NCBI RefSeq assembly: GCF_018882155.1
Contig: NZ_JACVPA010000001.1
Location: forward strand, 868,001-932,000
DNA: 64,000 bases
Direction: 5' to 3'
Origin: Polynucleobacter nymphae
GTDB lineage: Bacteria; Pseudomonadota; Gammaproteobacteria; Burkholderiales; Burkholderiaceae
Of this stretch, positions 1-8,281 are shown piece by piece; within the stretch, counting starts at the first letter, position 1; the number at the start of each line of letters is the position of its first letter. The translations under genes and the position numbers were made by a program. Below the pieces are notes generated by a model. The model ran no database searches, was not told the DNA's origin, and saw nothing but the letters and a program-made list of their open reading frames with translations.

Positions 1-1
1 G

Positions 2-1105
2 AATGGCAAAAAATTAATTGAAGTCAGTCATATGCTGATGGGGCCTTATTGCGGCATGCTACTTGCCGACTTGGGTATGGAAGTAATTAAAATTGAACCA
101 CCTGATGGCGATATCGCTAGAACGCTTGGCCCACACAATATTGATGGGCACAATGCGTATTTCGTCAGCCTCAATCGCAATAAAAAAAGTATCGTTTTAG
201 ACTTGACAACAGATGAAGGTCGTACAAAGTTTCATGAATTGGTTAGGCACGCCGATGGGCTCATTACCAATCTTCGGCCAGGAGCAATAAACTCACTCGG
301 GCTAACCTACGAGCATTTAAAACATATCAATCCTCAGATTGCTTGTGTCGCAATGACGGGCTTCGGTTTAGATAGCATTGAGTCAGAGCGGCCAGCGTAT
401 GACTACATTATCCAAGCGCTGGTAGGAATTATGGATCTGACTGGCGAGCCAGATGGCTACCCCACTAAAGCAGGCTATTCAGCTGTTGATAATTCAGCAG
501 GAATTATGGGTGCTCTTGGCTTACTCGCCCGCATCATCGAGGGCAAAGGCGGTCAAGTGGATATTGCGATGCATGATGTCATGCTATCTCAGTTAAATTA
601 TCTAGCAGGCGCATGGCTCAATGCACAAGAAAAACCAGTACGGCAATCAATGTCTGCTCATCCCTACATTGTCCCAGCTCAAGTATTTGAATCGGCAGAT
701 GGCTGGCTGACTCTCTTCATTACACATGATAATTTTTGGATTAAATTCTGCGAAATCATCAATCAGCCAGAATGGATCAAGGATGAGCGCTTCTGCACAA
801 TGAAAAAACGTGGCGAGCATCGAGGCTCTCTGATCCCGCTATTGAATGAAGTGATGAAAACCAAAACTTCCAAGGAGTGGGAAGAGCTCCTCATACCGCT
901 TGGAATTGTGATTGCTGGCATTAAGAACCTAAGTGATGCAATCAGTTCTCCGCTAACCGAAGATAGGGAGATGGTCATTAAACTCAAAGATGATGAAACT
1001 CATTTCCTCGCGATTGGTAACCCTATCAAAAATATCGGCTATCAAACCTCCTATAGCATCTCACCAAAACTAAACCAAGACCCAAACGCCCAATTTGAAT
1101 CATGA
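2..1105 (+). CDS. CaiB/BaiF-family (class III) CoA-transferase, 5' end outside the window
   Basis: Family III CoA-transferase, which moves coenzyme A between organic acids in the cytoplasm. The first ATG is at 32, but the frame is open back to base 2 and encodes NGKKLIEVSH, which matches the conserved N-terminal strand of this family just before the GPYCGMLLADLGMEVIKIEPP segment. The true start therefore lies upstream of the window and the gene is only partial here. Further family features are the LNRNKKSIVLDL stretch and an Asp in the AYDYIIQALVG segment, at the place expected for the catalytic Asp. The stop overlaps the next gene as ATGA at 1102-1105, so the acyl-CoA dehydrogenase is translationally coupled. 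The natural acid substrate cannot be told from sequence. Confidence 0.88.
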   Translation, partial: NGKKLIEVSHMLMGPYCGMLLADLGMEVIKIEPPDGDIARTLGPHNIDGHNAYFVSLNRNKKSIVLDLTTDEGRTKFHELVRHADGLITNLRPGAINSLGLTYEHLKHINPQIACVAMTGFGLDSIESERPAYDYIIQALVGIMDLTGEPDGYPTKAGYSAVDNSAGIMGALGLLARIIEGKGGQVDIAMHDVMLSQLNYLAGAWLNAQEKPVRQSMSAHPYIVPAQVFESADGWLTLFITHDNFWIKFCEIINQPEWIKDERFCTMKKRGEHRGSLIPLLNEVMKTKTSKEWEELLIPLGIVIAGIKNLSDAISSPLTEDREMVIKLKDDETHFLAIGNPIKNIGYQTSYSISPKLNQDPNAQFES

Positions 1106-2337
1106 TCGAACAAGCCCCAGACCACCTCCTCCCTATTATCGAAAAAATTGAGACTTTTTATACTAAAGAAGTTGAGCCGCGAGAGCATCAACTTCGCCAC
1201 AGACTCAGAAACAGTCTGGAATATATAGATCGAACTGGTAAATTACATCCAGAGATACAAGCAGCAAGACGAGAAATCATGCAAGCATCTGGAGAGGCGG
1301 GTTTATTTTCACTTCACCTGCCTCAATCGATTGGTGGTGGTGGGCTCTCAAGAACAGAAATGTTCTTCATCGAAGAAAAAGTATATTCCTATGGCATTGA
1401 TTTAGCGCCAGGGATCTTATCGTGGACTGATGGATCAACCCCAAGGTTAATTTTTGTCGGAGAAGAATTGCATGATCAATTTGTAAAGCCGCTAATCCTA
1501 GGGCAAAAAACCAGTTGTCATGCTGTCACAGAGCCCGATGCTGGCTCTAATTTATTTGATATGAAAACAAATGCTGTCCAAAAAGGGGATCAGTGGATCC
1601 TCAATGGTCACAAAGCCTACATCACCAACCCATTTGAAGCGGATATTGTGAACGTACTAGCCATTACTGACCCAGGTAATGGTAAAAAAAGTTTTAGCTA
1701 CTTTCAATTTGAGTCTAAAGACTATTTAGGTAAGGGCTTCAAGCATGGTCGGCTCAATCGAACCATGTTTGATGATGGCTTAACGGGTGAGTTACATTTT
1801 GAAAATCTGGAGCTCCCGCAGAGCGCAATGATTGGAAATCGTGGTCAAGGCTTTGAGATAGCACTGACATCGATCAACTGGACCAGAACGCGCCGTGGCG
1901 GAATGTGCTCTGCTTGGTCAAAACTGCTCATTGATAAAACTCTCGATCGCCTTAAACACAGAAAAGTGGGCGGAAAGCCTCTAGGTCGCAACCAAGGTCT
2001 ACAGTGGATGGTCTCGGATATGTATTTAGACTGGTATAGCGCCCGAGCTACCTCATTGGCATGCTTAAGAGATATCGAGAAGTTTGGTCCATGGTGGGAC
2101 ACCAATCGCCCTCAAGAACAAATTCGGCTTTTTGCATTAATGAAAATCGCCAATGATGAAGCCTTTTATCGGGTTGCTGATAAGGCATTACAACTGCATG
2201 GTGCCACCGGGATCATGAAAGATACTGTAGTAAATAAACTATTCCAAATTGCACGCAATCTTCGCATTCCAGGTGGTACTGATGAATCTCAACGAAATAC
2301 GATTGCGGAAACATTGGGATTAAACGCAAATATGTAA
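1102..2337 (+). CDS. Acyl-CoA dehydrogenase family flavoprotein
   Basis: 411-residue acyl-CoA dehydrogenase-like FAD enzyme, expected to introduce an alpha,beta double bond into an acyl-CoA. Visible features are the AVTEPDAGSNLFDMKTNA segment (flavin/substrate region), WILNGHKAYITN, the C-terminal helical domain with QLHGATGIMKDTVVNKLFQIARNLRIPGGTDESQRNTIAETLGL, and near-normal family length (about 380-410). It overlaps the CoA-transferase by 4 nt (ATGA) and the following phosphatase-superfamily gene by 1 nt (TAATG), so all are one transcript. Together with the CoA-transferase it suggests that a CoA-activated acid is oxidised. The C-terminal segment resembles family members acting on branched or unusual acyl groups, but I cannot assign a substrate. 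Confidence 0.87.
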   Translation: MIEQAPDHLLPIIEKIETFYTKEVEPREHQLRHRLRNSLEYIDRTGKLHPEIQAARREIMQASGEAGLFSLHLPQSIGGGGLSRTEMFFIEEKVYSYGIDLAPGILSWTDGSTPRLIFVGEELHDQFVKPLILGQKTSCHAVTEPDAGSNLFDMKTNAVQKGDQWILNGHKAYITNPFEADIVNVLAITDPGNGKKSFSYFQFESKDYLGKGFKHGRLNRTMFDDGLTGELHFENLELPQSAMIGNRGQGFEIALTSINWTRTRRGGMCSAWSKLLIDKTLDRLKHRKVGGKPLGRNQGLQWMVSDMYLDWYSARATSLACLRDIEKFGPWWDTNRPQEQIRLFALMKIANDEAFYRVADKALQLHGATGIMKDTVVNKLFQIARNLRIPGGTDESQRNTIAETLGLNANM

Positions 2338-3632
2338 TGAAAAAAATATTACTGATTCTTCTGGATGGTATTGGCGATCGTATTTACAAGGAGTTGGGAA
2401 ATTTAACTCCACTAGAGTATGCCAACACTCCAAATTTAGATCGTATTGCCAAACTAGGGGCATCGGCATCGGTCTACCCAATTAACCCTGGCATGGTTCC
2501 CCCGTCTGAATTGGCTCACTTTCATTTATTTGGCTACGAGAAAGATTTTTATCCGGGTAGAGCAGTATTTGAAAGCATGGGCTTTGGTATTACGCCACCC
2601 TCTAATGTTGCTGTAGCACACTTAGGCTTACGTCATGTAAGCCCATCAAATGAAGGACTCATGATCACCCCATGGTGGCCAGCATCGGAAGCCCAAGATG
2701 CCCAACAATTGGTGGAGTCAATCAGTCAATTTGAATCGTGTGGTATTCAGTTTGAAGTGAAATATATTGGTAACTCTGACTCTTTACTGATCATGCATGG
2801 TGGCTGTGAGGATATTACAGATTCCGATCCATTTATGCATACAGGGCGACCAGTACTCGAAATTCAAGCGCTTGATTCTAGTAAAAACCATAGCGGCGCT
2901 CAGAATACAGCTAAAGCATTAAATCATTATTTAAGATGGACTCATGAGGTACTCTCAAGGCACCCCATTAATTCCCAAAGGGTGCTGGATGGTAAGTTAC
3001 CTCTGAATATGACTGTTACTAAGTGGCCTGGTAAGCATCAAGAACTCATGAGCTTCTATCAAAAAACAGGTTTAACTGCTTCTTTAATTGCATCAGCGCC
3101 AATGTATAAAGGCATGGCCAGCGTATTGCAAATGAATTACATCGAGGTTGCTGAAGGCGATCCTAGCTGCGAAATGATTGATAAGTTAGTAGCAGCTAAG
3201 CATGCCTTTGATCATGGCTGTGATTTTGTGCATCTTCATACTAAGGCCGCTGATGAAGCTGCGCATAGTCATTCCCCACTAAACAAGGCCCAAGTCATTG
3301 AGGCTATTGATGTTGGCATTTCTGCTCTTTGGGATTGGGAAAAGCTACAGGAAGACTTCCTGATAGCGGTTACCGCAGATCACTGCACTCCAAGTCATGG
3401 TCCAATGCTCCACTCAGGTGAATCTGTACCCCTTTCTTTAATGGGTGAAGGAGTTCGGGTGGATTCAGTAAATCATTTTTCTGAAAGATTATCTGTCGGT
3501 GGTTCGCTGGGTCAACTATGCAGCCGTGATCTAATGCCCATACTCTTAAACGCATCAAACCGGTCTCATTTTTTGGGCGGCAAGCCAAATGCTTATGAGA
3601 GTTTTGGAATTACCTCATTTAAGGCGCTGTAA
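2337..3632 (+). CDS. ApgM-like (archaeal-type) cofactor-independent phosphoglycerate mutase homologue
   Basis: 431-residue alkaline-phosphatase-superfamily protein of the archaeal-type 2,3-bisphosphoglycerate-independent phosphoglycerate mutase family. It has the N-terminal metal Asp (LLDGIGDR, Asp10), the phosphoserine-type residue in PPSELAHFHLFGYEKD (Ser57), the GRAVFESMGFG segment and the C-terminal metal site TADHCTPSHGPMLHSG. Length is usual for ApgM (about 400-430). A glycolytic role is unlikely because it sits inside a CoA-transferase/acyl-CoA dehydrogenase operon next to an NMNAT-like nucleotidyltransferase. ApgM homologues with non-glycolytic roles are known in phosphonate/phosphinate pathways (PhpH of phosphinothricin tripeptide synthesis). 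Family call is firm; the reaction is unknown. Confidence 0.82.
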   Translation: MKKILLILLDGIGDRIYKELGNLTPLEYANTPNLDRIAKLGASASVYPINPGMVPPSELAHFHLFGYEKDFYPGRAVFESMGFGITPPSNVAVAHLGLRHVSPSNEGLMITPWWPASEAQDAQQLVESISQFESCGIQFEVKYIGNSDSLLIMHGGCEDITDSDPFMHTGRPVLEIQALDSSKNHSGAQNTAKALNHYLRWTHEVLSRHPINSQRVLDGKLPLNMTVTKWPGKHQELMSFYQKTGLTASLIASAPMYKGMASVLQMNYIEVAEGDPSCEMIDKLVAAKHAFDHGCDFVHLHTKAADEAAHSHSPLNKAQVIEAIDVGISALWDWEKLQEDFLIAVTADHCTPSHGPMLHSGESVPLSLMGEGVRVDSVNHFSERLSVGGSLGQLCSRDLMPILLNASNRSHFLGGKPNAYESFGITSFKAL

Positions 3633-3634
3633 AA

Positions 3635-4219
3635 ATGCAGTCGCATAAACCATTCAAATATGCTGTTGCTCATGGCCGCTTTCAGCCTTTTCATAACGAG
3701 CATTTAGCCTATTTAAGATGGGCTCATAGTTATGGAACTCATTTATTTATTGGCATTACCAACTTCGACCGCACTGCTATTCAAAAAGAGAGCACTAGCA
3801 ACCATCGTCATACAGCATTTGCAAACCCTTTTACGTATTGGGAGCGCGCAGCAATGATTCAGGGTGCGCTATTAGAAGCTGGTGTTGATCCATCTCAATT
3901 TACTATCGTTGCCCTGCCGATCCATGCTCCAGAAAAATGGCCTGAGTTTGTGCCAACCTATCCCAATGAAAGCATTCATTTACTCCGCGTATTCTCCGAA
4001 TGGGAGCAAGAAAAAGTTAGCCGCTTGCAGTCAGCAGGCTACAAAGTCATTACTGAAATAGGTTCACCAAAATTGATCAGCGCCTCCACCATCAGAGAAG
4101 CGATTCTGTTTGATAGAAATTATTCCGATCTCGTGCCACCAGCAGTAGCAGTGTGGCTAAAAAGAATGAATGCTAAATCAAGATTAGAAAGTTTGAATGC
4201 TTTAGAAAGCCAAGAGTAA
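3635..4219 (+). CDS. NMN adenylyltransferase-like nucleotidyltransferase
   Basis: 194-residue Rossmann nucleotidyltransferase. The N-terminal HGRFQPFHNEHL (residues 13-24) is the nucleotide-binding GRFQPxHxxH signature, and LISASTIREAI is the C-terminal ISxSxIR motif that binds the nucleotide phosphates. Archaeal NMN adenylyltransferases are usually about 170 residues, so this one is slightly long. It starts 2 nt after the ApgM-like stop and ends the operon. A plain NAD role is possible, but pairing with an ApgM homologue is also seen in phosphinothricin biosynthesis, where the NMNAT-like PhpF transfers CMP to a phosphonate. Which nucleotide and acceptor are used here cannot be read from the sequence. 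Confidence 0.8.
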   Translation: MQSHKPFKYAVAHGRFQPFHNEHLAYLRWAHSYGTHLFIGITNFDRTAIQKESTSNHRHTAFANPFTYWERAAMIQGALLEAGVDPSQFTIVALPIHAPEKWPEFVPTYPNESIHLLRVFSEWEQEKVSRLQSAGYKVITEIGSPKLISASTIREAILFDRNYSDLVPPAVAVWLKRMNAKSRLESLNALESQE

Positions 4220-4241
4220 GTATTAGAAAAAATTCCGAGGC

Positions 4242-4787
4242 TTACCTATTTTTGATAATCTTTAGAATATTTTTGAATTGGGGATGCTCTGAGGTTTTGA
4301 GCCACTCAAAGACGAGCATTTCAGCGCCTAGCATAGGCATTTTTTGCTGACGCATACGCTCCATAGCTAGCTGCTTATCTTCTACCCTTCTGCTACCGCA
4401 GGCCTCTGGTACTACTGCCACCTCATAGCCTAGCGCCTGCAATCCCAAGGCCGTTTGTATCAAGCAGACATGCGCCTCACAACCAGCCAGAACGACTTGA
4501 GTGATAGCAGGATTGATAGCCTTAATATCCTTTGCCAAGCCATCTGCAGCGCCATTAAAGGAATGCTTTACGAAGGTCTGATCACAAAACGCTTTAATAC
4601 GCTCATCATTTGGCCCTAGCCCATCTGGATTTTGCTCAGTTCCTAGAATGGGGATTGCTAGAGCTTGCGCTACCTGAGCAAGAAAGAGCGCTGATGCAAT
4701 CGCATTTTCACTCTCATGAATACTGGGCATCAAACGGGTTTGATAGTCAATCAGAATAAGGGCACTAGTGTCTTGGTTGATCATCAT
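4242..4787 (-). CDS. Isochorismatase-family cysteine hydrolase
   Basis: 181-residue cytoplasmic cysteine hydrolase of the isochorismatase/YcaC superfamily. The N-terminal Asp is in ALILIDYQTRLMPSI, the nucleophile is the second Cys in AGCEAHVCLIQTALGL, and VVPEACGSR follows the nucleophile as in the family. It lies 7 nt downstream of the TetR gene on the same strand and is likely co-transcribed with it. Two successive ATG codons are possible starts. The substrate is unknown; simple ring- or amide-type substrates are common in the family. Confidence 0.82.
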   Translation of the reverse strand: MMINQDTSALILIDYQTRLMPSIHESENAIASALFLAQVAQALAIPILGTEQNPDGLGPNDERIKAFCDQTFVKHSFNGAADGLAKDIKAINPAITQVVLAGCEAHVCLIQTALGLQALGYEVAVVPEACGSRRVEDKQLAMERMRQQKMPMLGAEMLVFEWLKTSEHPQFKNILKIIKNR

Positions 4788-4794
4788 GAAGTCT

Positions 4795-5460
4795 TTATTT
4801 TTTAATGGGCAAGCGTAGTGCTAATTTATCTAGGTAGTGGGTGATTAATTCATCGGCGCCTTTACCAAACATCCGAATGCGGCCTGTATGGTTTAGTAAT
4901 AGTACGCCAACAATATGCGCAAAAATAGCGGTTAACTCCGTATCTACATCTTTTTTACTACACCCTAACTTGATCAGCGCTGCCTCTTGGTGTTGCATCG
5001 CTGCTCTGAGGCGCGCATTTAACTCTGAGTCCCACTCGTTCGTGAGTCCTCTGGGCTTGAGTCCCTGGAAGAGATAAAACCCCAAATCCAAATCGCGCGG
5101 ATTGTCTCGATAGAACTCATAAAAAGCTAAGGCACTTTTACGCAGCTCCTCAAGTGCGGTCTGCTGCTTCCGCTCAAGCGAAATATCCTCTGCAGCCAGA
5201 TTTACGAAATCATTTAAACGCTCGAGCGATTCAGCCAGTAAAGCGCCATAGATTTCTTCTTTGCTCCCAAAGTAACTATAAATAGCACCAGCCGTATAAC
5301 CCGCTCGTTTTGCAATTTCTCGCATGCTGACGGCCTCTAATCCCAACTCAATAAATACTGCTCTAGCAGCGCTCAAAATATGCTCACGCCGCGCATCAGC
5401 CAAAGCTTGTTGACGCACATCTCTTGGGGAGGCAATGGCCTGATTTATGGCTTGATTCAT
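4795..5460 (-). CDS. TetR/AcrR-family transcriptional regulator
   Basis: 221-residue TetR-family repressor. The N-terminal DNA-binding domain (about residues 25-72) has the standard three-helix pattern ILSAARAVFIELGLEAVSMREIAKRAGYTAGAIYSYFGSKEEIY, followed by an all-helical ligand-binding domain. It is divergent from the HpaB/AbfD-family gene. The 95-nt gap between them holds a perfect 19-bp inverted repeat that overlaps the hpaB-like promoter, so it most likely represses that gene and itself. The ligand is not deducible. Confidence 0.92.
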   Translation of the reverse strand: MNQAINQAIASPRDVRQQALADARREHILSAARAVFIELGLEAVSMREIAKRAGYTAGAIYSYFGSKEEIYGALLAESLERLNDFVNLAAEDISLERKQQTALEELRKSALAFYEFYRDNPRDLDLGFYLFQGLKPRGLTNEWDSELNARLRAAMQHQEAALIKLGCSKKDVDTELTAIFAHIVGVLLLNHTGRIRMFGKGADELITHYLDKLALRLPIKK

Positions 5461-5485
5461 TGCTTAATTATACATATATCTTAAT

Positions 5486-5504
5486 AATTGAACACTGTTC
5501 AATT
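5486..5504. promoter_or_regulatory. Perfect inverted repeat, likely TetR operator
   Basis: AATTGAAC-ACT-GTTCAATT: two perfect 8-bp arms around a 3-bp centre, midway between the divergent tetR and hpaB-like genes. Size and symmetry are typical of TetR-family operators. The left arm contains the -35 hexamer of the rightward promoter, so a bound repressor would block RNA polymerase. Confidence 0.72.
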
Positions 5505-5516
5505 TATGTGTATGAT
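5488..5516 (+). promoter_or_regulatory. Sigma70-type promoter for the HpaB/AbfD-family gene
   Basis: TTGAAC (5488-5493) and TATGAT (5511-5516) are separated by exactly 17 bp and lie 40 bp upstream of the ATG at 5556. The -35 is inside the inverted repeat at 5486-5504. Confidence 0.65.
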
Positions 5517-5555
5517 CGGGTAACTAACTGATTTAACTACCCATTAAGGCCCAAT

Positions 5556-7145
5556 ATGAGTCAAAGCACCTCCCAATTCATGACCAGCAAGGATTATCAA
5601 GAATCGCTGCGTAAATTAAAGCCGGTCGTCTATGTTGATGGACGCCTAGTTGAATCCGTAGCCGATGAAGCAATGTTGAGACCTGGAGTGCAAGCTTTGG
5701 GTGTGACTTATGACATGGTGCATGACCCTGCTTTAGCACCTCTCATGTTAGCAAGCTCTGATGGCAAAACCGTTCCAAGAATGTTGCATATCAATGAGTC
5801 CTCCGGTGATCTGCTGAATAAATTAGAAGCGGTGCGCGTCTTATGTCAAGAAACCGGTTGCGCGCAACGTTATCTAGCGCACGATGCCTTAAACGCGATT
5901 GGGCAAGTATCCGCTCGGATTGATGATGCCCATGGTAGCAATGATCATCGCGCTAAATTTGCAGAGTATCTTGCCCATGTACAGAAAAATGATTTGGCCT
6001 TAGGTATTGCAATGACCGATGCTAAAGGTGATCGCTCCCTTAAACCGCATGAACAAGCAAACCCAGATACCTACGTGCATATCGTTTCTCAAGATGCCAA
6101 AGGAGTAGTCATTTCTGGAACTAAAGCCATCGTTACTGGTGCGCCGTATATGCATGAGTTCTTAGTAATGCCAGGTCGCAATATGAGTAAGGAAGATGCC
6201 GCGTTTGCCATTTGTTGCGCTGTCCCAGTGGATGCTAAAGGTATTACTATCGTTGCCCGCCCTGCTGGGCGCCCAGGCGAAAAGGTTGAACATGGCAAGC
6301 CCCTCTTTTCTAGCAAGTATGGTCAATCAACTGGTGTAGTGATCTTTGATAAGGTATTTGTTCCTTGGGATCGCGTTTTCTACGCAGGTGAATGGGAGCA
6401 CTCCAGTGTTTTAACGTATAGCTACGCTACTCATCACCGCCATAGTTGTATTGCTGCGAGAGCTGGCTTTGGTGACCTCTTGATTGGTGCTGGAGCATTG
6501 ATGTGTGAAGCTAATGGCTTTGATCCAGAAACTAAATCCAATCTGCGTGACCCCATGGTTGATCTCATTAAGATCACTGAAGGATTTTATGCTTGTGGCG
6601 TTGCTGCCAGTGTGTATGGCACACAAGACCCTTACAGCAAATCTTTTATGCCTGAACCCGTGTTTTCAAATATCGGGAAACTCTTATTAGCTACCCAAAT
6701 TTATGATATGCATCGTCTTGCTCATGAGGTATCAGGCGGGCTAATTGTGGCTCTGCCTGGACCAGACGAAGATCACAATCCAGCAACAGCTGCTACCTTA
6801 GCTGAAGTATTACGCGCTAATCCTGCAGTTCCTTACGATAAGCGTATTGAAGTCGCGCGCTTTATTGAAGATTTGACCGCCTCTTATCAAGGTGGCTGGT
6901 ACTCCGTCATTAGCCTGCATGGCGGCGGCTCGCCAGCAGCCATGAGAAAAGAAATCTATCGTCAATATCCTATTGGCAACAAAGTAGAGTTGGTTGAAAG
7001 ACTATTAGACCGTGGTGTTCTCACTAGCAATCAGGAGCGTGCTATTACCAAGAATAAGCAGCCGGGACGCTGCTGTGATCAAGGTTGTAGCGCTCCAGGT
7101 CAAGCAGTGATGGTGCCGCTACCTGAACCAGGCAGACGAACTTAA
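5556..7145 (+). CDS. HpaB/AbfD-family flavoenzyme (4-hydroxyphenylacetate 3-hydroxylase family)
   Basis: 529-residue member of the family that includes the FADH2-using monooxygenase HpaB and the iron-sulfur/FAD enzyme 4-hydroxybutyryl-CoA dehydratase (AbfD). The overall pattern (YxESLRKLKPxVY, MTDAKGDR, VISGTKAIVTG, HHRHSC, AHEVSGGLIVALP, SLHGGGSPAAMRKEI) is closest to AbfD. Of the four [4Fe-4S] ligands of AbfD, only Cys102 and His294 have counterparts; the other two positions read Tyr106 and Ala301. It may therefore be an FAD-only dehydrogenase or oxygenase. An extra C-terminal tail carries GRCCDQGC (Cys506, Cys507, Cys511), a possible metal or redox site. It is monocistronic and divergent from a TetR gene. 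Confidence 0.85.
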   Translation: MSQSTSQFMTSKDYQESLRKLKPVVYVDGRLVESVADEAMLRPGVQALGVTYDMVHDPALAPLMLASSDGKTVPRMLHINESSGDLLNKLEAVRVLCQETGCAQRYLAHDALNAIGQVSARIDDAHGSNDHRAKFAEYLAHVQKNDLALGIAMTDAKGDRSLKPHEQANPDTYVHIVSQDAKGVVISGTKAIVTGAPYMHEFLVMPGRNMSKEDAAFAICCAVPVDAKGITIVARPAGRPGEKVEHGKPLFSSKYGQSTGVVIFDKVFVPWDRVFYAGEWEHSSVLTYSYATHHRHSCIAARAGFGDLLIGAGALMCEANGFDPETKSNLRDPMVDLIKITEGFYACGVAASVYGTQDPYSKSFMPEPVFSNIGKLLLATQIYDMHRLAHEVSGGLIVALPGPDEDHNPATAATLAEVLRANPAVPYDKRIEVARFIEDLTASYQGGWYSVISLHGGGSPAAMRKEIYRQYPIGNKVELVERLLDRGVLTSNQERAITKNKQPGRCCDQGCSAPGQAVMVPLPEPGRRT

Positions 7146-7169
7146 TAGTTCAGTAGGCTTGATCGCTTT

Positions 7170-8132
7170 TTAATAAAATTTCTTGAGATCCATGCCAGCA
7201 TACATGCTGGCTACTTGCTCAGCATAGCCATTGAACATCTGCGTTTTAATCTTTGGTGCAAAAGCCCCTTTAGCATCACCAATGCGACGCTCCATCGCTT
7301 GGCTCCAACGTGGATGATCCACCTGGGGATTTACATTGGAATAAAAACCATACTCGCGAGCGTCAAACTGGCTCCAGCTGGTTTTAGGCATTTCTTCAGT
7401 AAAGCGAATCTTCACAATAGACTTCGCACTCTTAAAGCCATACTTCCAGGGCACTACGATACGCACTGGAGCACCATTTTGTTTAGGCAAGACTTCACCA
7501 TATAAACCAAAGGTGAGCAGAGTGAGTGGATTCATCGCCTCGTCCATTCGCAAGCCTTCGCGATAGGGCCATTCAATAATGTTACTTTTGATTCCTGGCA
7601 TTTGTTTTTTATCTGCCAGAGAAATAAATTCTACGAACTTAGCAGAGCCTAGGGGCTCGACTTTATTAATTAATTTGGACAGAGAGTAACCATCCCAAGG
7701 AATTACCATTGACCAACCCTCAACACAGCGCATGCGATAGATACGCTCTTCTATCGGCGCTAGCTTTAATAAAGTATCAATATCTAAGCTCATCGGCTTT
7801 TTCACCAAACCTTCAATCGCAATAGTCCATGGGCGAGTTTGCAAGGTATGCGCATACTCAGCAGGATCTGCTTTATCGGTTCCAAACTCATAGAAGTTGT
7901 TATAGCTCGTGACATATTTATAGGGAGTGAGCTCATCTTTAGATGCATAAGCCTGATTGAGTACAGCGCTGAGCTTTTCTGGATTAGCGGCGAATGCCTG
8001 CCTTGAAAACCAAGGAACTAGTGCCATACCAAAGCTTCCTGCTGCGGCAGCCTTAATTAGATTGCGACGATTCTCAAAAACAGCTTGAGGAGTGATATCG
8101 CTCGGATGAATCGTCTTATCAATAAATGGCAT
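7170..8132 (-). CDS. msrP: MsrP (YedY), periplasmic molybdenum methionine-sulfoxide reductase subunit
   Basis: 320-residue sulfite-oxidase-fold molybdopterin enzyme that repairs oxidised methionine in periplasmic proteins. It has a twin-arginine signal peptide (Arg22-Arg23 in [12 protein letters not shown], then a hydrophobic stretch ending near AFA) and the molybdenum-ligand Cys136 in [18 protein letters not shown]. The [15 protein letters not shown] segment is also typical. Length matches E. coli MsrP (about 334). The usual partner, the haem membrane protein MsrQ, is not adjacent here. It converges with the hpaB-like gene and is separated from the upstream icd by a terminator hairpin. Confidence 0.93.
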   Translation of the reverse strand: MPFIDKTIHPSDITPQAVFENRRNLIKAAAAGSFGMALVPWFSRQAFAANPEKLSAVLNQAYASKDELTPYKYVTSYNNFYEFGTDKADPAEYAHTLQTRPWTIAIEGLVKKPMSLDIDTLLKLAPIEERIYRMRCVEGWSMVIPWDGYSLSKLINKVEPLGSAKFVEFISLADKKQMPGIKSNIIEWPYREGLRMDEAMNPLTLLTFGLYGEVLPKQNGAPVRIVVPWKYGFKSAKSIVKIRFTEEMPKTSWSQFDAREYGFYSNVNPQVDHPRWSQAMERRIGDAKGAFAPKIKTQMFNGYAEQVASMYAGMDLKKFY

Positions 8133-8215
8133 GGGATACCCCCGATGAACGTAATGCGCTTATTTTGCTACTGATGTGAATTTATTGCTTGCCGATCTTC
8201 ATGAACCCCCAAAGA

Positions 8216-8243
8216 AAAAGGCAAACCCGAAAGTTTGCCTTTT
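8216..8243 (-). terminator. Rho-independent terminator after icd
   Basis: An 11-bp perfect stem (8216-8226 with 8233-8243, GGCAAAC core) with a 6-nt loop and a T-rich tail on the - strand. It lies 39 nt past the icd stop codon and upstream of msrP. Confidence 0.82.
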
Positions 8244-8281
8244 AATACCCAGCTTGATTAGCTCTAAGTGGCTCTGATTGA

